Assembly (NCBI GenBank): GCA_011033025.1
Contig: WFMF01000011.1
Location: 682,001-746,000 of the forward strand
Source: Beroe forskalii
Lineage: Eukaryota; Ctenophora; Nuda; Beroida; Beroidae
Length of the DNA: 64,000 nt
Direction of reading: 5' to 3'
Shown here one piece after another: positions 9,823-21,060 of this stretch. Position 1 is the stretch's first letter. Each line of letters starts with the position of its first letter. The notes under the pieces were generated by a model that had not been told where the DNA came from, made no database searches, and worked only from the letters and a program-made list of their open reading frames with translations. The position numbers and the translations under genes are program-made.

Positions 9823-12390
9823 ACAGGTATTGCTGGCTTCTTTACTGTAAGTTTATCCATCAACATTTGCTAAAAGTGATAAATAATTGGTTGAGTATAA
9901 TAAATTAACTATTTTAGAATTTTAGGAACTTATATGGTGTGCTTTTACTGTCATAATAAGATAAAGGGCTATCCAATATCCATAAGGGACATCTAGAAAA
10001 TTTCGGCCATTTTAGAGCCTCTCTCTCTCCTTGTCCACAAACTTCCACATTCGAAAGCCCCTCCCTCCGACGTCCAAAATTTCAGTCAAACAACCCTCCC
10101 CCTTGGAGGTGGAAGATGAGAGCAGAAAACAAGTGGAAGTGGTGCTATGTTACCGGGGTCTGGGAGTGGGAATTTAACCTCCGCAATGAATGCTTCAGAG
10201 GTGCTCTACCTCTGAGCTTTCCTGGCCCGTGATATCAGGGCTTATTTGAACGTCAACTGATAATTGAAGCATCATGCTTCAATAGTTCAATGTATAAGAT
10301 TTTAAGATGAAAAGGTGGTGTCGTCTTGTATTACATATTATATCGCAGCTTGTTCCATTTATGGGATCTCGTCACAGGATCGGATTCTCGTATGCAACGT
10401 GACCAACATCACAGGGTTGCTCCAGGACATCAATAATCACCACAAAAAATTTCAGGTCGAAAGACGATCGGGAAAAGCCACCTCCGGACCACGCCCTTTT
10501 TAGGCTTTCCTTATACAGGCGAAATTCCGAAAAGTGACGTTTTTCTTCCATTTTTTAGAGTTGAAACCATTTTTCTTTAATAAGCTTAGGAAGGCATTTC
10601 GTTTATTGAGGTTTTCAGAAGTCAATGACCACGCCCAAGCCGATTTTTGGTCACACCCAATTTGAATTTTCAATTGCTGGGACACAAAAATTAGCTACAG
10701 TAACCTATTCTTTGTTTCTTTTCGGCATGTTGCCATCATTCTTAATCATATATAATATGTTTCATTTCAATGATCTTGGAACCCTTGGTTATAAGGAAAA
10801 CTTTCTCCAGAACCTCGGGAGAGGAGGGTATTTTCTAGAGGGATTTGTCGGGTGAGATGATGGCAGGAGGATGTCCCCGTAACCGGCGTAGGTTCAAATG
10901 TCTCATTAAAGTGTTGTGAAACCTGGCAATTGACAGTGACATAGTAGACATTAATCATCATCAGCCAAATTGAGTCAGGTTAATACTTACATTGAATAGA
11001 AGGATATTATCAGAGTTATCACATGTATAATTATTAGACTCATAATAATTCATGATTAGGTATACATAAATTCATAATCTCTAGGAGGTCACGAACGAAT
11101 ATTCAAACATTTTTCATATGACAACTCATAATTCATAGTACCTATTTGCAATAATGCAATACGACGTCACTCCCATACGACTTCATGTTACCCTGTATGA
11201 AAAGCGTTTCTAAGTACTTAATGCGAATTTTTTCCATTTGATCCAGTATTTCTACATCATCTATTTTTGCGTATTTCGTCCACTCGTTTAAGCTCTTATC
11301 TTCCACTTCCACTTTTTGGCTTGTCAGCGTTCTTCCAGTCTGCCAAAATTCCATTTTAAGCCCAAAATAGGCCAGTGCCACTTTGGTCTGCACTTAGCAT
11401 GACCATAATTTCGTCGTTTTTCAACCAATTTCGACAAGACCACCGTCAAAATGTCGGTATGTTGGTACAAGTCCCGGCCATCATATCTCAAATTCGTGTT
11501 TCCCAACTTCCCAAAATATGAGGGGTGAACCCCCTTCAGTAAATCAATGACCAAAGACTAACAAAATTTATAACCTATTAAGCTATCATGTTCGAGCAGC
11601 TGTTGCATCAAGTGTTGGAATATAGAAAGTGTATTTCTCAACACAACCCCACAATCCAGATTGATAACTCTGGGCTTCCTATCGAATGCCCAGATTGCAT
11701 AATTGTAATGCCCAATTTATGTTAAGAGATGGAGTACAAATAAAGTGATAATTAGTTTACTTATTATACGTTTTACTGCTAATAATAAGGCTTACCAACC
11801 AGATAATAATTATATTCAAAAAATCGGTCGGTATTCAACAAAAGGGTCGATATTTTTATTCAATAAAAAAGTGTTCACTTATTAAAACAATACAATTATA
11901 TGATATTGTTATTGAATTAAAACATCTACAAACATACCAAGTTCACGCTACATTTTAGAATTTTAATAAAGATAATCCCAGGATAAATTAAATAATTCAA
12001 ATATCAATTCAACTTAGATCGATCTTAACTCTCTACAGACCTCTATTTCTCTCTCAGTAGGATGGTATTGCCCTGGCCATGACAGGAATCAGCTTCATAG
12101 TTCATAATTAAATCGTTTCAAAATACAGCATTATTTCACTTCTCCAAATTTTCGGAAAAAAACAGGTTAATTAATTTCAAGTAGTCAATAATCAAGGAAT
12201 TTCAATTAGTCAATAATCAAGAAATAAGATAATATTATAATACCTCATTTTTAAGGGCATGTTTAGCACATCGATCAATCGAATGGAATTGATTGATCAA
12301 TCAACCTCATTTGATTAACTGATGTTTTTACACACAGAAAATCTTTGACCAGTCAGGTAATATTACCTAATTAAACACGACTAATTTTTA
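9823..12390. other. AT-rich region without a recognisable gene
   Basis: No exon is supported. A - strand tRNA-like SINE head is present near 10130-10245. Two overlapping - strand frames at 11142-11554 join across a frameshift around the phrase KWHW and may be a decayed transposon protein, but I cannot name the family. The rest is AT-rich sequence. Confidence 0.3.
10130..10245 (-). mobile_element. tRNA-derived SINE head, decayed
   Basis: Read on the - strand, AGCTCAGAGGTAGAGCACCT resembles the D-arm/A-box region of a tRNA. It is followed about 25 bases later by GGAGGTTAAATTCCC, a weak B-box and T-arm. The acceptor stem does not pair, so this is not a working tRNA gene. Confidence 0.4.
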
Positions 12391-12545
12391 CGAGTGTACA
12401 GTTTCCTGTACACTCGGCTGAGTGAATTGTGTGGCTGCTCAGGTGAGACTTATCATCCGTAGCAAGTTAGCACAATAGGCACGGCTGGGAATTGAACCAC
12501 CAACCTCTTGATTGAAAGTATGATGCCTAACAACCAGGCCAAATA
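12391..12545 (-). mobile_element. tRNA-derived SINE, truncated copy, reverse orientation
   Basis: On the - strand this contains GAGGTTGGTGGTTCAATTCC (B-box region), then GAGCAGCCACAC and TCACTCAGCCGAGTGTACAG. These are the same successive blocks as in the SINE at 41442-41775. It is a diverged copy lacking the 3' tail. Three copies in one window indicate an abundant family. Confidence 0.75.
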
Positions 12546-12651
12546 TGGTTGATGATCAAGTATCAAGTTAATAAGCACTATTTAAATATCAGTTAAAAAT
12601 AACACATAAAACTCAATCTAAAAAGTCTAAAACTCTAAAAGTTTTCATTGC

Positions 12652-12825
12652 TTATTTTGATGTAATATATTTGAGAAATCCAAGTAGAACTATCGTAAAA
12701 ACAACAAGAACTGGAATGCCATGGGATACCATTCTTGAATGTCCGTCTTTGATTAGAGCTCGCCTTTTCTTTTTATCGCTGGCAGTGTCTTTCTTGGTCT
12801 GAGAAGCAGCTTTATATTTAGGCAT
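12652..12825 (-). CDS. SMCO4: SMCO4-like small single-pass membrane protein
   Basis: Seen: a 57-aa frame with the start at 12825, five bases after a CTCTTTCTAG acceptor. The 5' UTR therefore lies in an upstream exon and the CDS is a single exon. The N-terminal half is basic (TKKDTASDKKKRRA). The C-terminal half is one hydrophobic helix (VLVVFTIVLLGFL) with a short KYITSK tail. Layout and length agree with the SMCO4 family (about 59 aa: KKxTxxDKKxR, then LPxL and one membrane span). A longer frame upstream of this Met crosses the acceptor and is probably intronic. The molecular role of SMCO4 is unclear. Another basic tail-anchored small protein is a possible alternative. Confidence 0.6.
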   Translation of the reverse strand: MPKYKAASQTKKDTASDKKKRRALIKDGHSRMVSHGIPVLVVFTIVLLGFLKYITSK

Positions 12826-12854
12826 CGAAGCTAGAAAGAGAAAAAATGAAAATA

Positions 12855-12928
12855 GCTTACGGTAATTCTTAGTCTTGTTCATGAGTATACTCATGAACAA
12901 GACTAATTAATTACTGAAAGCTATTTTA
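12855..12928. repeat. Palindrome around TCATGAGTATACTCATGA
   Basis: AGTCTTGTTCATGAGTAT is followed directly by its complement ATACTCATGAACAAGACT. Outside these, AATAGCTT and AAGCTATT continue the symmetry with interruptions. It lies immediately upstream of the SMCO4-like coding exon, in its putative 5' intron. Confidence 0.7.
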
Positions 12929-13284
12929 ATGAATGCATTCATGTGATTATATTAAGCGGTTACATGTCGAAGTGGTGACTGTATACCACAACTTACATGG
13001 TCGAGGCGACAGCCGAGACTGTGTAAGTTGGATAATGGACGAGGCATGCAGATTTCATTATCGAAGGTATACAATCACAGCTGAGATCATGGAACCGGAT
13101 TATACCCCGATAATAAATAGCTGAGACCGACTTTCCTCCTATCAAGCAACAGTATTTCTTCCCACTTGGGTCTGACGACCCTCGTCGGAATTCAATTATT
13201 TAATGCTTCAGTAGATTTTTGAGTGCTCCTTCATAAAATCAACATTAATTTTATTAAGCTTTGTTGCACTCAACAAAGCTTTAA

Positions 13285-13610
13285 AAATGGTATAATTTCT
13301 GAACAGGGTCAAAAATCCTCAGCGAAAATGGTACCATTTCAGGAAAGGGTCAAAAATCTTCAACTGAAATGATACCATTAAAGGAAAAGGATCGAAAATC
13401 ATCAACAAAAATGTTACTATTTCTTTAAAAAAAAGGTCAGAAATCCTCAGCAAACATGGTACCATTTCAAAAATGGGTCAAAAATCCTAAAGTCCTACGC
13501 AAAAAATAGTACCATATTAAAACAAGGCCAAAATTCTCAATGTTGAAATAACACCAATTGTGGGGAGAGTTGAAAAATGAAAATCCAGAACTAAAGTGGT
13601 ACCATTTCGA
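13285..13610. repeat. Degenerate tandem repeat with GGTACCATTTC core
   Basis: About six units of roughly 45-55 bp share the pattern AAAATGGTACCATTTC, a short spacer, then GGGTCAAAAATCCTCAGC. The same family recurs at about 26690-26800 in an intron of the KMT2E-like gene. It abuts the left candidate terminal repeat of the hAT-like gene region. Confidence 0.6.
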
Positions 13611-13819
13611 AAGCTTACCTTACAAAACTCGGTAGCAGGAGTAGCACTGCTACCGAGGGGATTTTTTTCAAAACCGAGGGGATTTTGAGGTTGAGTTGCA
13701 CGCACGCGCAGCGTGCGTGCCGCGCCAAAATCTTGAATTGAAATTTGATAAAAATCATGTCTTTTCACAACTTAGAAGCATTTTAGTAATAGTATGAAAG
13801 ATGTTTGGTGATATTAGCA

Positions 13820-14440
13820 TAGGCGAGGGGAAGAAAGACGAGGGGAAGTTAGGTGAGGGGAAGTAAGGCGAGGGGAAGTTAGATGAGGGGAAGTAAGGCG
13901 AGGGGAAGTTAGGTGAGGGGAAGTAAGGCGAGGGGAAGTTAGGTGAGGGGAAGTAAGGCGAGGGGAAGTTAGGTGAGGGGAAGTAAGGCGAGGGGAGTTA
14001 GGTGAGGGGAAGTTAGGCGAGGGGAAGTTAGGTGAGGGGAAGTAAGACGAGGGGAAGTTAGATGAGGGGAAGTAAGGCGAGGGGAAGTTAGGTGAGGGGA
14101 AGTAAGGCGAGGGGAAGTTAGGTGAGGGGAAGTAAGGCGAGGGGAAGTTAGGTGAGGGGAAGTTAGGTGAGGGGAAGTTAGGTGAGGGGAAGTAAGGCGA
14201 GGGGAAGTTAGGTGAGGGGAAGTAAGGCGAGGGGAAGTTAGATGAGGGGAATAAGGCGAGGGGAAGTTAGGCGAGGATAAGTTAGGTGAGGGGAAGTTAG
14301 GTGAGGGGAAGTTAGGCGAGGATAAGTTAGGTGAGGGGAAGTTAGGCGAGGGGAAGTTAGGTGAGGGGAAGTAAGGCACGGGGAAGTTAGGTGAGGGGAA
14401 GAAAGGCGAGGGAAAGTAAGGCAAGGATTGAGGGGAAGGT
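13820..14440. repeat. 15/30-bp minisatellite (GAGGGGAAGTTAGGT type)
   Basis: A basic 15-bp unit GAGGGGAAGTTAGGT alternates with GAGGGGAAGTAAGGC, giving a 30-bp higher-order period over about 620 bp. The - strand frame through it (repeated [10 protein letters not shown]) is a by-product of the period. It ends about 100 bp before the first visible exon of the hAT-like gene. Confidence 0.9.
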
Positions 14441-14547
14441 AGGTTAGCAGAATAGAGAGATGTGGCTTGGCAGGTTAGGGGAAGCAACATGTCACACTAA
14501 AGGAAAATACTAACGCATTGTATACTTCTGTAATAGCTCAATGACAG

Positions 14548-17500
14548 ATGGACAGGAAGCGTCTGTGGCTAGAAAAGGATCGAGAGAAAAGAATTGAGGA
14601 CATTCAAAATAAGATTATCGAGAAGAATCAAACTTATCAGTAAGTCTCTCAGTCCACAGAATCCATAATATATAAAATACAATACAATTTTCATATTACT
14701 CTTTCTGGTATCTTTGGATGCTTCTACAGTTTTTGAAAATTTAATTCACTGCTTCAAACAACATCGAAATTGTTGACTCAAATCGATCGTATCCTCAGGT
14801 CAATACACATATATTTATTGAATACGTAAGTAAGGGGACTATTAACTATTTGATATAATAGAGCCCAATGCTTCATGCTTCATGTTTTATGTGATTGAAT
14901 GGCATTTTTTATTTGAATGGCTTTTTTCGAATGGCATTTTATTTGAATGGTATTTAAGAAAGAAGTAAGCATGGTTTTGGATGCTGTATGCTGAATGTTT
15001 ATTGCTGAATACATAATCCAACTGCTGTATGTTAATTATCATTTTTGAACATTATAATAAAATCGACTGCAACTCGAAGCTTTACCTAAAGCAATCTTAT
15101 GTTAATCGATTCTAAATTTCAATTAGCAAAGCTTTTGATTGGCATGGTATAAGGGTGAATAACTTAATAAGATATTGCTAATTGCTTGCTTATAGATGAA
15201 GTTTATTTCACTGGCCCAATCCTTTTCATTAATCATTTCCATCCCTCAGTGCAAAAGATCGTTCAAAGGAGTACATTGGCTGCTTTAAGTGCGTCACAGA
15301 TGGGTTCACTAAACGGACAAGTCTTGTTCCAGTGATGCAAAGGTAGATTGTAAATCACACATTATTATACTAGATTAAGAGATTATAATATATTTAGAAC
15401 TAGTTTTAAATTCCTTATATATTTGATATATTTATCAATTATCAAAATTTCATCAATTGGATTTTGGCCTTAGGCCTATAGTTTTCATCTCTCAGGTGGA
15501 AACTGAAAGATCACTACACCACTCATCACCCTGGAATCCATGTCGAGGAATGGACTGGGCTTTCAAGTAGCAAGCGCCAAAAGTTGCTGCCGGTAAGTAT
15601 CCCTTTTTTGGTTAACTCCGAATTGTTGCTTCAGGTTTCTTTACTTTGAAGAAATTACGCGTTTCATATTTTCATATTACATCAATAGTAGATAAGATGA
15701 AAATGATCTAATTCAACTTTATTCTGAAATGTTTTATCATCTATGAACACTTATACGATAATTCATCAGGGCCTTGACAAGAATGAATCAGAGAGAGATC
15801 AACAGCAGGCTGGTGAAAGTAGCCAAGAGCAGCTTGAGATCGAGATTCTTCCGGCTGCTATCGACACAGAGGCTCATGAGGAGATCGAGATTCTTCCGGC
15901 TGCTATCGACACAGAGGCTCATGAGGAGATCGAGATTCTTCCGGCTGCTATCGACACAGAGTCTCATGAGGAGATCGAGATTCTTCCGGCTGCTATCGAC
16001 ACAGAGGCTCATGAGGAGATCGAGATTCTTCCGGCTGCTATCGACACAGAGGCTCAGGAGAGAAAGTCAGGGCATTCCGAGGAGTACATGGGACTCAGAT
16101 CTGAACTTTCAGATTACCAGTCACACTCTGCATCTGCTGATGGTGATTCTGTTAAGGAAGTTCAAGGTACTGCTGTTACCCCTGCTAGATATGAAAACAA
16201 AGTGATGAGCTCGTTGTCAAGAATAGAAGGAGCCATAGACACTGGTAGTACCACTGATAAGGATATTCTTGCTGCTATCAAGGAACAAACTGACATACTA
16301 AAGATGATAGCAGAGAAGCATAGGATAACTATTAATCCTGTTATGTATGATTATGGTACCTATGTAATTCTTAAGGAAGGGCATCTTGAATTCGAACAGG
16401 AAAGACTGTCATATGATATTAAGGCATGCAGCAACATTGGTGATATCATTAAGATGCTGCCTTTTCTAGGTCTCTCTGATGATGAAACAAGAGTTGTCTG
16501 TGAATTCTGCCCTGGAGTAACAGTACCTTTTTATCCCTGGAAAAGTTCAACCTCTCAAAGATTTGGGAATACTAAAAAGATGGTTGAGACCCATGTTCTA
16601 TCTAAAACTCACAAAGACAACGTTGAGCGTGATTTCAAGACACACGAGGACAATAAAAAGGCACTGACTAAAGACAGAAAAGTTGGTGAGAGAATCTTCA
16701 AGATTGTTTACAGAGCTATGAAGAAGGGTTCATCTTTTTCACAGATAACAAGTGACCTTTCTCTTGTGCATTCTTTTGGAGTTGATGTTGGCAACATAAA
16801 CCACAGCAATGGAACAATTAAGAAGATAAAGGATGTACTGGCACGAGAATTAAGGTCAGATGTAAGAGGGAAGCTAGGTTCAGATTTAGCTGCAACAGGG
16901 AGACCACGTCCGTTGTCTGAGCTTTTTGACAAAATGACCACGATACACAAGGTTGGAATCATGCCCATATTTAGAATTTAGATACTTCCAATTGAATTTG
17001 ATCGTAATTATCAATTACTGTTTTCGTATTGGCTGTTGATTTTACATTCTAAAATAGTGTAATGCTCACATGACAAGCCTAATTTTAAATTTCAACTTAA
17101 CTTTAAAAGTCAATTTTTTTCAGACAGGGCAAATGCAGCTAGTGATTGCACCGTTAATGAATAACTACGAACTGCTCACAGCTGTATACCTTGACAACTA
17201 CCTCACTTCACCTGAGGCAAACAAGTACGAACACATGATTCAGATGGTGCGGGATACTGGAGATTCTTATTATGCCTCAACTCAGGTTGAGAACGGTGCA
17301 GCTGATGGGGCATATGCAAAATCTGACAACACTAATCAGTACTACAAAGAATCTCTTCAGATTCCAGCTGGTTCAGACTGGGTGAGGCTGAAGTGGGATT
17401 TCGCTCATTTGGTTGACTTGGCTGAGAGCAAGTGCAGGGACAATGAAGCTATAAAGACTCATTTTGACATTGCACAGGTCGTATCAAAGGTTTTCCGCTG

Positions 17501-18737
17501 GGGCAAATCCTATCATGAAGCATTTTTGGATAGTGATGACATGGAGCAGCGCTGTGTCTCACTAGCAGACTTGATGAAGACAGGAGACAACCATGAGGAG
17601 GAGGAAGAGGAAGTTGAGGATCCTGAGCTTATTGGTCTTGCTACTCTGCAACCTGTGCTTATGAGTAATCTGAAATTTGCATCGTATGGGAAGAAATTCT
17701 GGTATAATTATATCAGAAACCTTCCCCACTACGTTTTGGTACTGAATGAGAAACTGGTTAGTGATCAAACAGATGCCAAGAAAAAAGAGCGATACAAGGG
17801 ACTCTTGGCAAAGATCAATATCTTCCATGTCTCAATGGCCTACCAGTTGTATGAAATCTATTCCGTGTTAGCAAAGGGACAACATGGAGTTTGCAAAATA
17901 AATCAGCTTCCATGGCACTACCATGATAGAATCAGGAACCTGATATCTGATCTTGAAGCAATTACGAAAGATGATTATGAGGGTCCATTAAAAGAGGAGA
18001 AAATCATGTTAAAAGAGGGGCTCTTCAAAACTGGAACACTTGTTGTCACTGAGGAGCGTCGAGCTACGAGAACAGTCCCATCAAACCTCAGCACACCAGC
18101 AGAAATTGTCAAAACGTCAAACGAAACAATCAAGGAATTTGTAAATGTGCTGATTTTGCATATAAACGAGAGAATATCTGATGATCATGTGGTTGAATTA
18201 ATGAGGCAAACCTTTGTTGAATTCAAATCAGATAGTTTGTTCAACTTGCTAGAGATTGCAAACTCTTCTGGGAGAGACTATGGCAATTTCGAGGACTTGA
18301 AGGACCAGCTTGAAAAACTAGAGAAACGGTTCAAATCAACTCAAGCTACAGACGAAATGGTAAAATGGCGAATGATATTCACCAAGAAAAATTTGTTTGA
18401 CAAAATACCTGACATCTTACATTTCGCCCTTTGTTGTTTCATGAAGGCACCTCTTGAGGCCACAGCGGAAACCGTGGGATCTGTGATTAATCAACATGGG
18501 TCCAAACAAAGATACAGTCTCAAACCAGCAAGTCTGTCATCTGAAGTTCAGGTTGCATGGAATGGCCCATTTGAACACTCGTCTGCAGCTGCTAATCTAC
18601 TAAACCGGTCGATGGATGCTTATTTCAATGAACACACTAAATCTGGAGCAGTCAGATTCCATGTATCAAGCAAGATCAAACTCGTTAGTTCCACAATCAG
18701 CAACCATCTCAAAACCAGATCAAGGATAGAATTCTGA
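14548..18737 (+). CDS. hAT-like zinc-finger protein, five exons (~1025 aa)
   Basis: Exons: 14548-14639, 15250-15342, 15496-15592, 15770-16951, 17124-18737. All junctions keep phase; donors are GTAAGT, GTAGAT, GTAAGT and a weaker GTTGGA. The Met at 14548 lies right after an AG, so a 5' UTR intron is likely. Domains: a basic N-terminus; a BED-like zinc finger (C42, C45, H68, H72/H73); five 15-aa EIEILPAAIDTEAHE repeats (aa 117-191); a second Cys2-His2 pair (C338, C341, H369, H375); then a long C-terminal region with FDKMTTIHKTGQM near the last junction. The C-terminus (EATAETVGSVINQHGS, then LSSEVQVAWNGP) recalls the dimerisation tail of hAT-like transposases, but the full catalytic triad was not traced. 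It may be an intact or domesticated transposase-derived gene. Intact frame and clean splicing argue against a pseudogene. Confidence 0.7.
15836..16060 (+). repeat. In-frame 45-bp coding repeat, five copies
   Basis: Five almost identical 45-bp units encode EIEILPAAIDTEAHE. Differences are an Ala-to-Ser change in copy 3 and His-to-Gln at the end of copy 5. The unit is a multiple of three, so copy-number change keeps the frame. It lies between the BED-like finger and the second zinc motif of the hAT-like protein. Confidence 0.95.
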
Positions 18738-19440
18738 TTAAGCTCCTTCAGATTTCACGTCTATACTACTCAATTTGAATTAGACTTTTGTTGTCGTTTT
18801 GAAGCTAAATCGTTTTCACTTGGTTAACATTGGTTGGGCTGGCGCCTGGCGGTTGCCATCTTTGGCTTTGATTTAAACATTTTCCATTTAATCATTTGAC
18901 ACTGTGTAGCTGATCTGGATCATTAAGACTTGAAGGCACGTATTTGTTTTATATTTAACTATTTATGCAAAATGCAATTTTAACATTATTTCAAATTGGT
19001 GCGAAGTTTTAAATTTTAATTTAATGGTTGTTTATTCAAGGTTATTGACTGTTGAGTGTTGGCACAGGTTACCAATTGTTCAATGATTATAATCTATATA
19101 ATATTAATTCATTTATGGATGCATTTTTAAATCCATTTTAAGGATACATTTGTTATCAAATTTATATTAATGACTCGAATTTGAATTCACACTTGTCTTT
19201 ACTCAAATTATGGGTTCACAATCTCATAATCATATTTTCAACTTGTATGGAAAGTAATTTTTGATGTGTTCTCGTATTTACATAGAGGATTTTTGCAAAT
19301 ATGAACTATCCAAAATTTATATACTTGATTAATACGATGCCACAAATTGGAAAATTCATCTCTGGTTGCCATTTCAATAAGTAAATTATTCTGACATTTT
19401 CAATGCTCAAATTGCTCTCAGGGCCGCCAGAACACACCAT
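18738..19440. other. AT-rich 3' flank of the hAT-like gene
   Basis: This presumably includes the 3' UTR. No repeat structure or second gene is supported. Confidence 0.35.
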
Positions 19441-19448
19441 TTTTGCCA

Positions 19449-19620
19449 AAAATTTTCCCCCGCCGGGGCTCTGCCCCGGACCCCGCTGGGGGCTCCGCCC
19501 CCAGACCCCTGGAAACGGGGGGCTCCGCCCCCCTAGCCCCCCGCCGGGGCTTCGCCCCGGACCCCACTGGGGGCTCCGCCCCCAGACCCCCAAATTAACT
19601 GCTCGGCGCTTCGCGCCGAG
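19449..19620. repeat. GC-rich palindromic cluster (GGGGCTCCGCCCC type)
   Basis: Short hairpins follow each other: CCGGGGCTCTGCCCCGG, GGGGGCTCCGCCCCC (twice), GGGGGGCTCCGCCCCCC, CCGGGGCTTCGCCCCGG and CTCGGCGCTTCGCGCCGAG. Most share a 3-5-base loop. The blocks are joined by GACCCC. The cluster is far more GC-rich than the surrounding DNA. It resembles selfish GC clusters known from organelle and algal genomes, but here it sits near the right end of the candidate transposon. Confidence 0.85.
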
Positions 19621-19685
19621 CTACTTCGAAACCGTGGGGATTTTGAAATCTGCTACCGAGGGGATTTTACGTTTTGTAAGGTAAG

Positions 19686-21060
19686 TCTTTGATGAAATTG
19701 AGGTCAATATGACTTGGCCTATGATCCATCTTTTCAGGACTTTTTCCAAGTTTTGAAAGCTGTTGATCAAATCTATTCAGGTTTGTGGTGAGCTGTTTTG
19801 TGATTTCACTCATTTCTTTCACAAGGTTTTTATTTTTTTGTTCAGGCCAAAATTATGCTAACTTACACGTTAAATAGCTACAGCACTGAGGGCGTGAGGA
19901 AGGAGTATGGGATCGTCACGCCAGCCCCAGGAGGGGGCTCCTCAACGGTAAAGCTACTGCCTTCGATGCCTACTGCTCCGAACTGAGCGTGCTTCGCTGT
20001 CACTCCGCTTGCTCTCTCGCAATCTCGTTATCAGTATAATCACAGGATTCCGTTATCGTTGATGAGTTTCAGGATCTTCCTTTTTTCTGATTGGCTATGA
20101 GGTCTTTTAGGGGAGACGGGCAAAAGCCCAAATCAAAACATTAATTAAACTATTATAGAAAACACAGAGTGAGTCAATCAAAGCTCTAAATTAACTTTCT
20201 TTTAACCATGGCAAATAAATGGAGTACGCATAACTATATGTTCAAAAATAGACGACAATACTTCATCAAAATAACAGCTTAAAAACTATGAATAACGTCA
20301 TTCTTGCTGGCCGTCAAGTTACAGGGCAAGTATGCAGCGTTATAATTGCCTCTTAAAGATATTAATTGAAAATAAAATAAAATAAAATAAAATTGAATAA
20401 AATTGAATAAAATAAAATAAAATAAAATTGAATATGCTTCTATACGCAGCACTAATTAAGATAAAGTAATATACGGATTAAATTTAAGTGCTCTATAAAT
20501 CGTGGAACTAAGAAGTCACGAATCTAGGATTATAATTAAAATATACTTAATTACTTAATTACTAAATAAAACAGAAAAGGCTAAGGCCGGAGGGCTTAAC
20601 ACTGGCCACATTTCGATGTTTTATTAAAGTATTATTAATTTTATTATAGTAGTCTCATGACAGGGTAGTACTAGAGGGTAGTACTATATGCGTAGAGTCG
20701 TGTTACCACACGCGCTTTATATCATGTGTTTGTTATGACACACTGTAATTTAATACCAATTTAAATGTAAATCTATGCAACCTTTGCTTTTGCGTTGCAA
20801 AAATGTGCATATCTCCGAGGTTTTTTGAGCAAACTTGATGAAACTTTCAGGATATCTAGAGCTTCATAAAAGCAACATCTCGGTGAAGTTTAGATTCATT
20901 TTTGAGCTCCAGAAGCGGAGTTATGACCGAAAAGCCAGTTATTAAGCGATAACTTTTAAACATAAAACCGGTTTATTTAAGATATCTCAATTTCTGAAGG
21001 TCAAAAATGTTAGCTACTCTAGGATTATATTGGTCATATGTTGCCCGTAATATCCTGAAA
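19686..21060. other. Non-coding region with simple repeats
   Basis: An (AAAAT/TAAAA)n stretch lies at about 20373-20432. A CG-richer patch at about 19880-20030 lacks an interpretable frame. No gene is supported. Confidence 0.35.

Larger units (their letters stand above)
13613..19685 (+). mobile_element. Candidate DNA transposon enclosing the hAT-like gene
   Basis: CTTACCTTACAAAAC lies at 13613-13628 and its complement GTTTTGTAAGGTAAG at about 19670-19685. Just inside both ends is CTCGGTAGCAG or its complement, with an extra 10-bp block on the right. Both sides also carry ACCGAGGGGATTTT copies. The hAT-like gene is the only gene between them. No target duplication was found. The repeats could instead belong to two separate small elements, since the left end carries its own hairpin. 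Confidence 0.35.

Noticed and set aside
11142-11554. Decayed protein gene on the - strand
   Set aside because: Two frames join across a frameshift, but no family is recognised and there is no splice or start support.
13969-14490. Pro/Ser-rich frame SPNFPSP repeat on the - strand
   Set aside because: Product of the 15/30-bp minisatellite; no start context, splice sites or conservation.
19306-19684. Gly/Pro-rich frames on both strands
   Set aside because: Translations of the GC-rich hairpin cluster.
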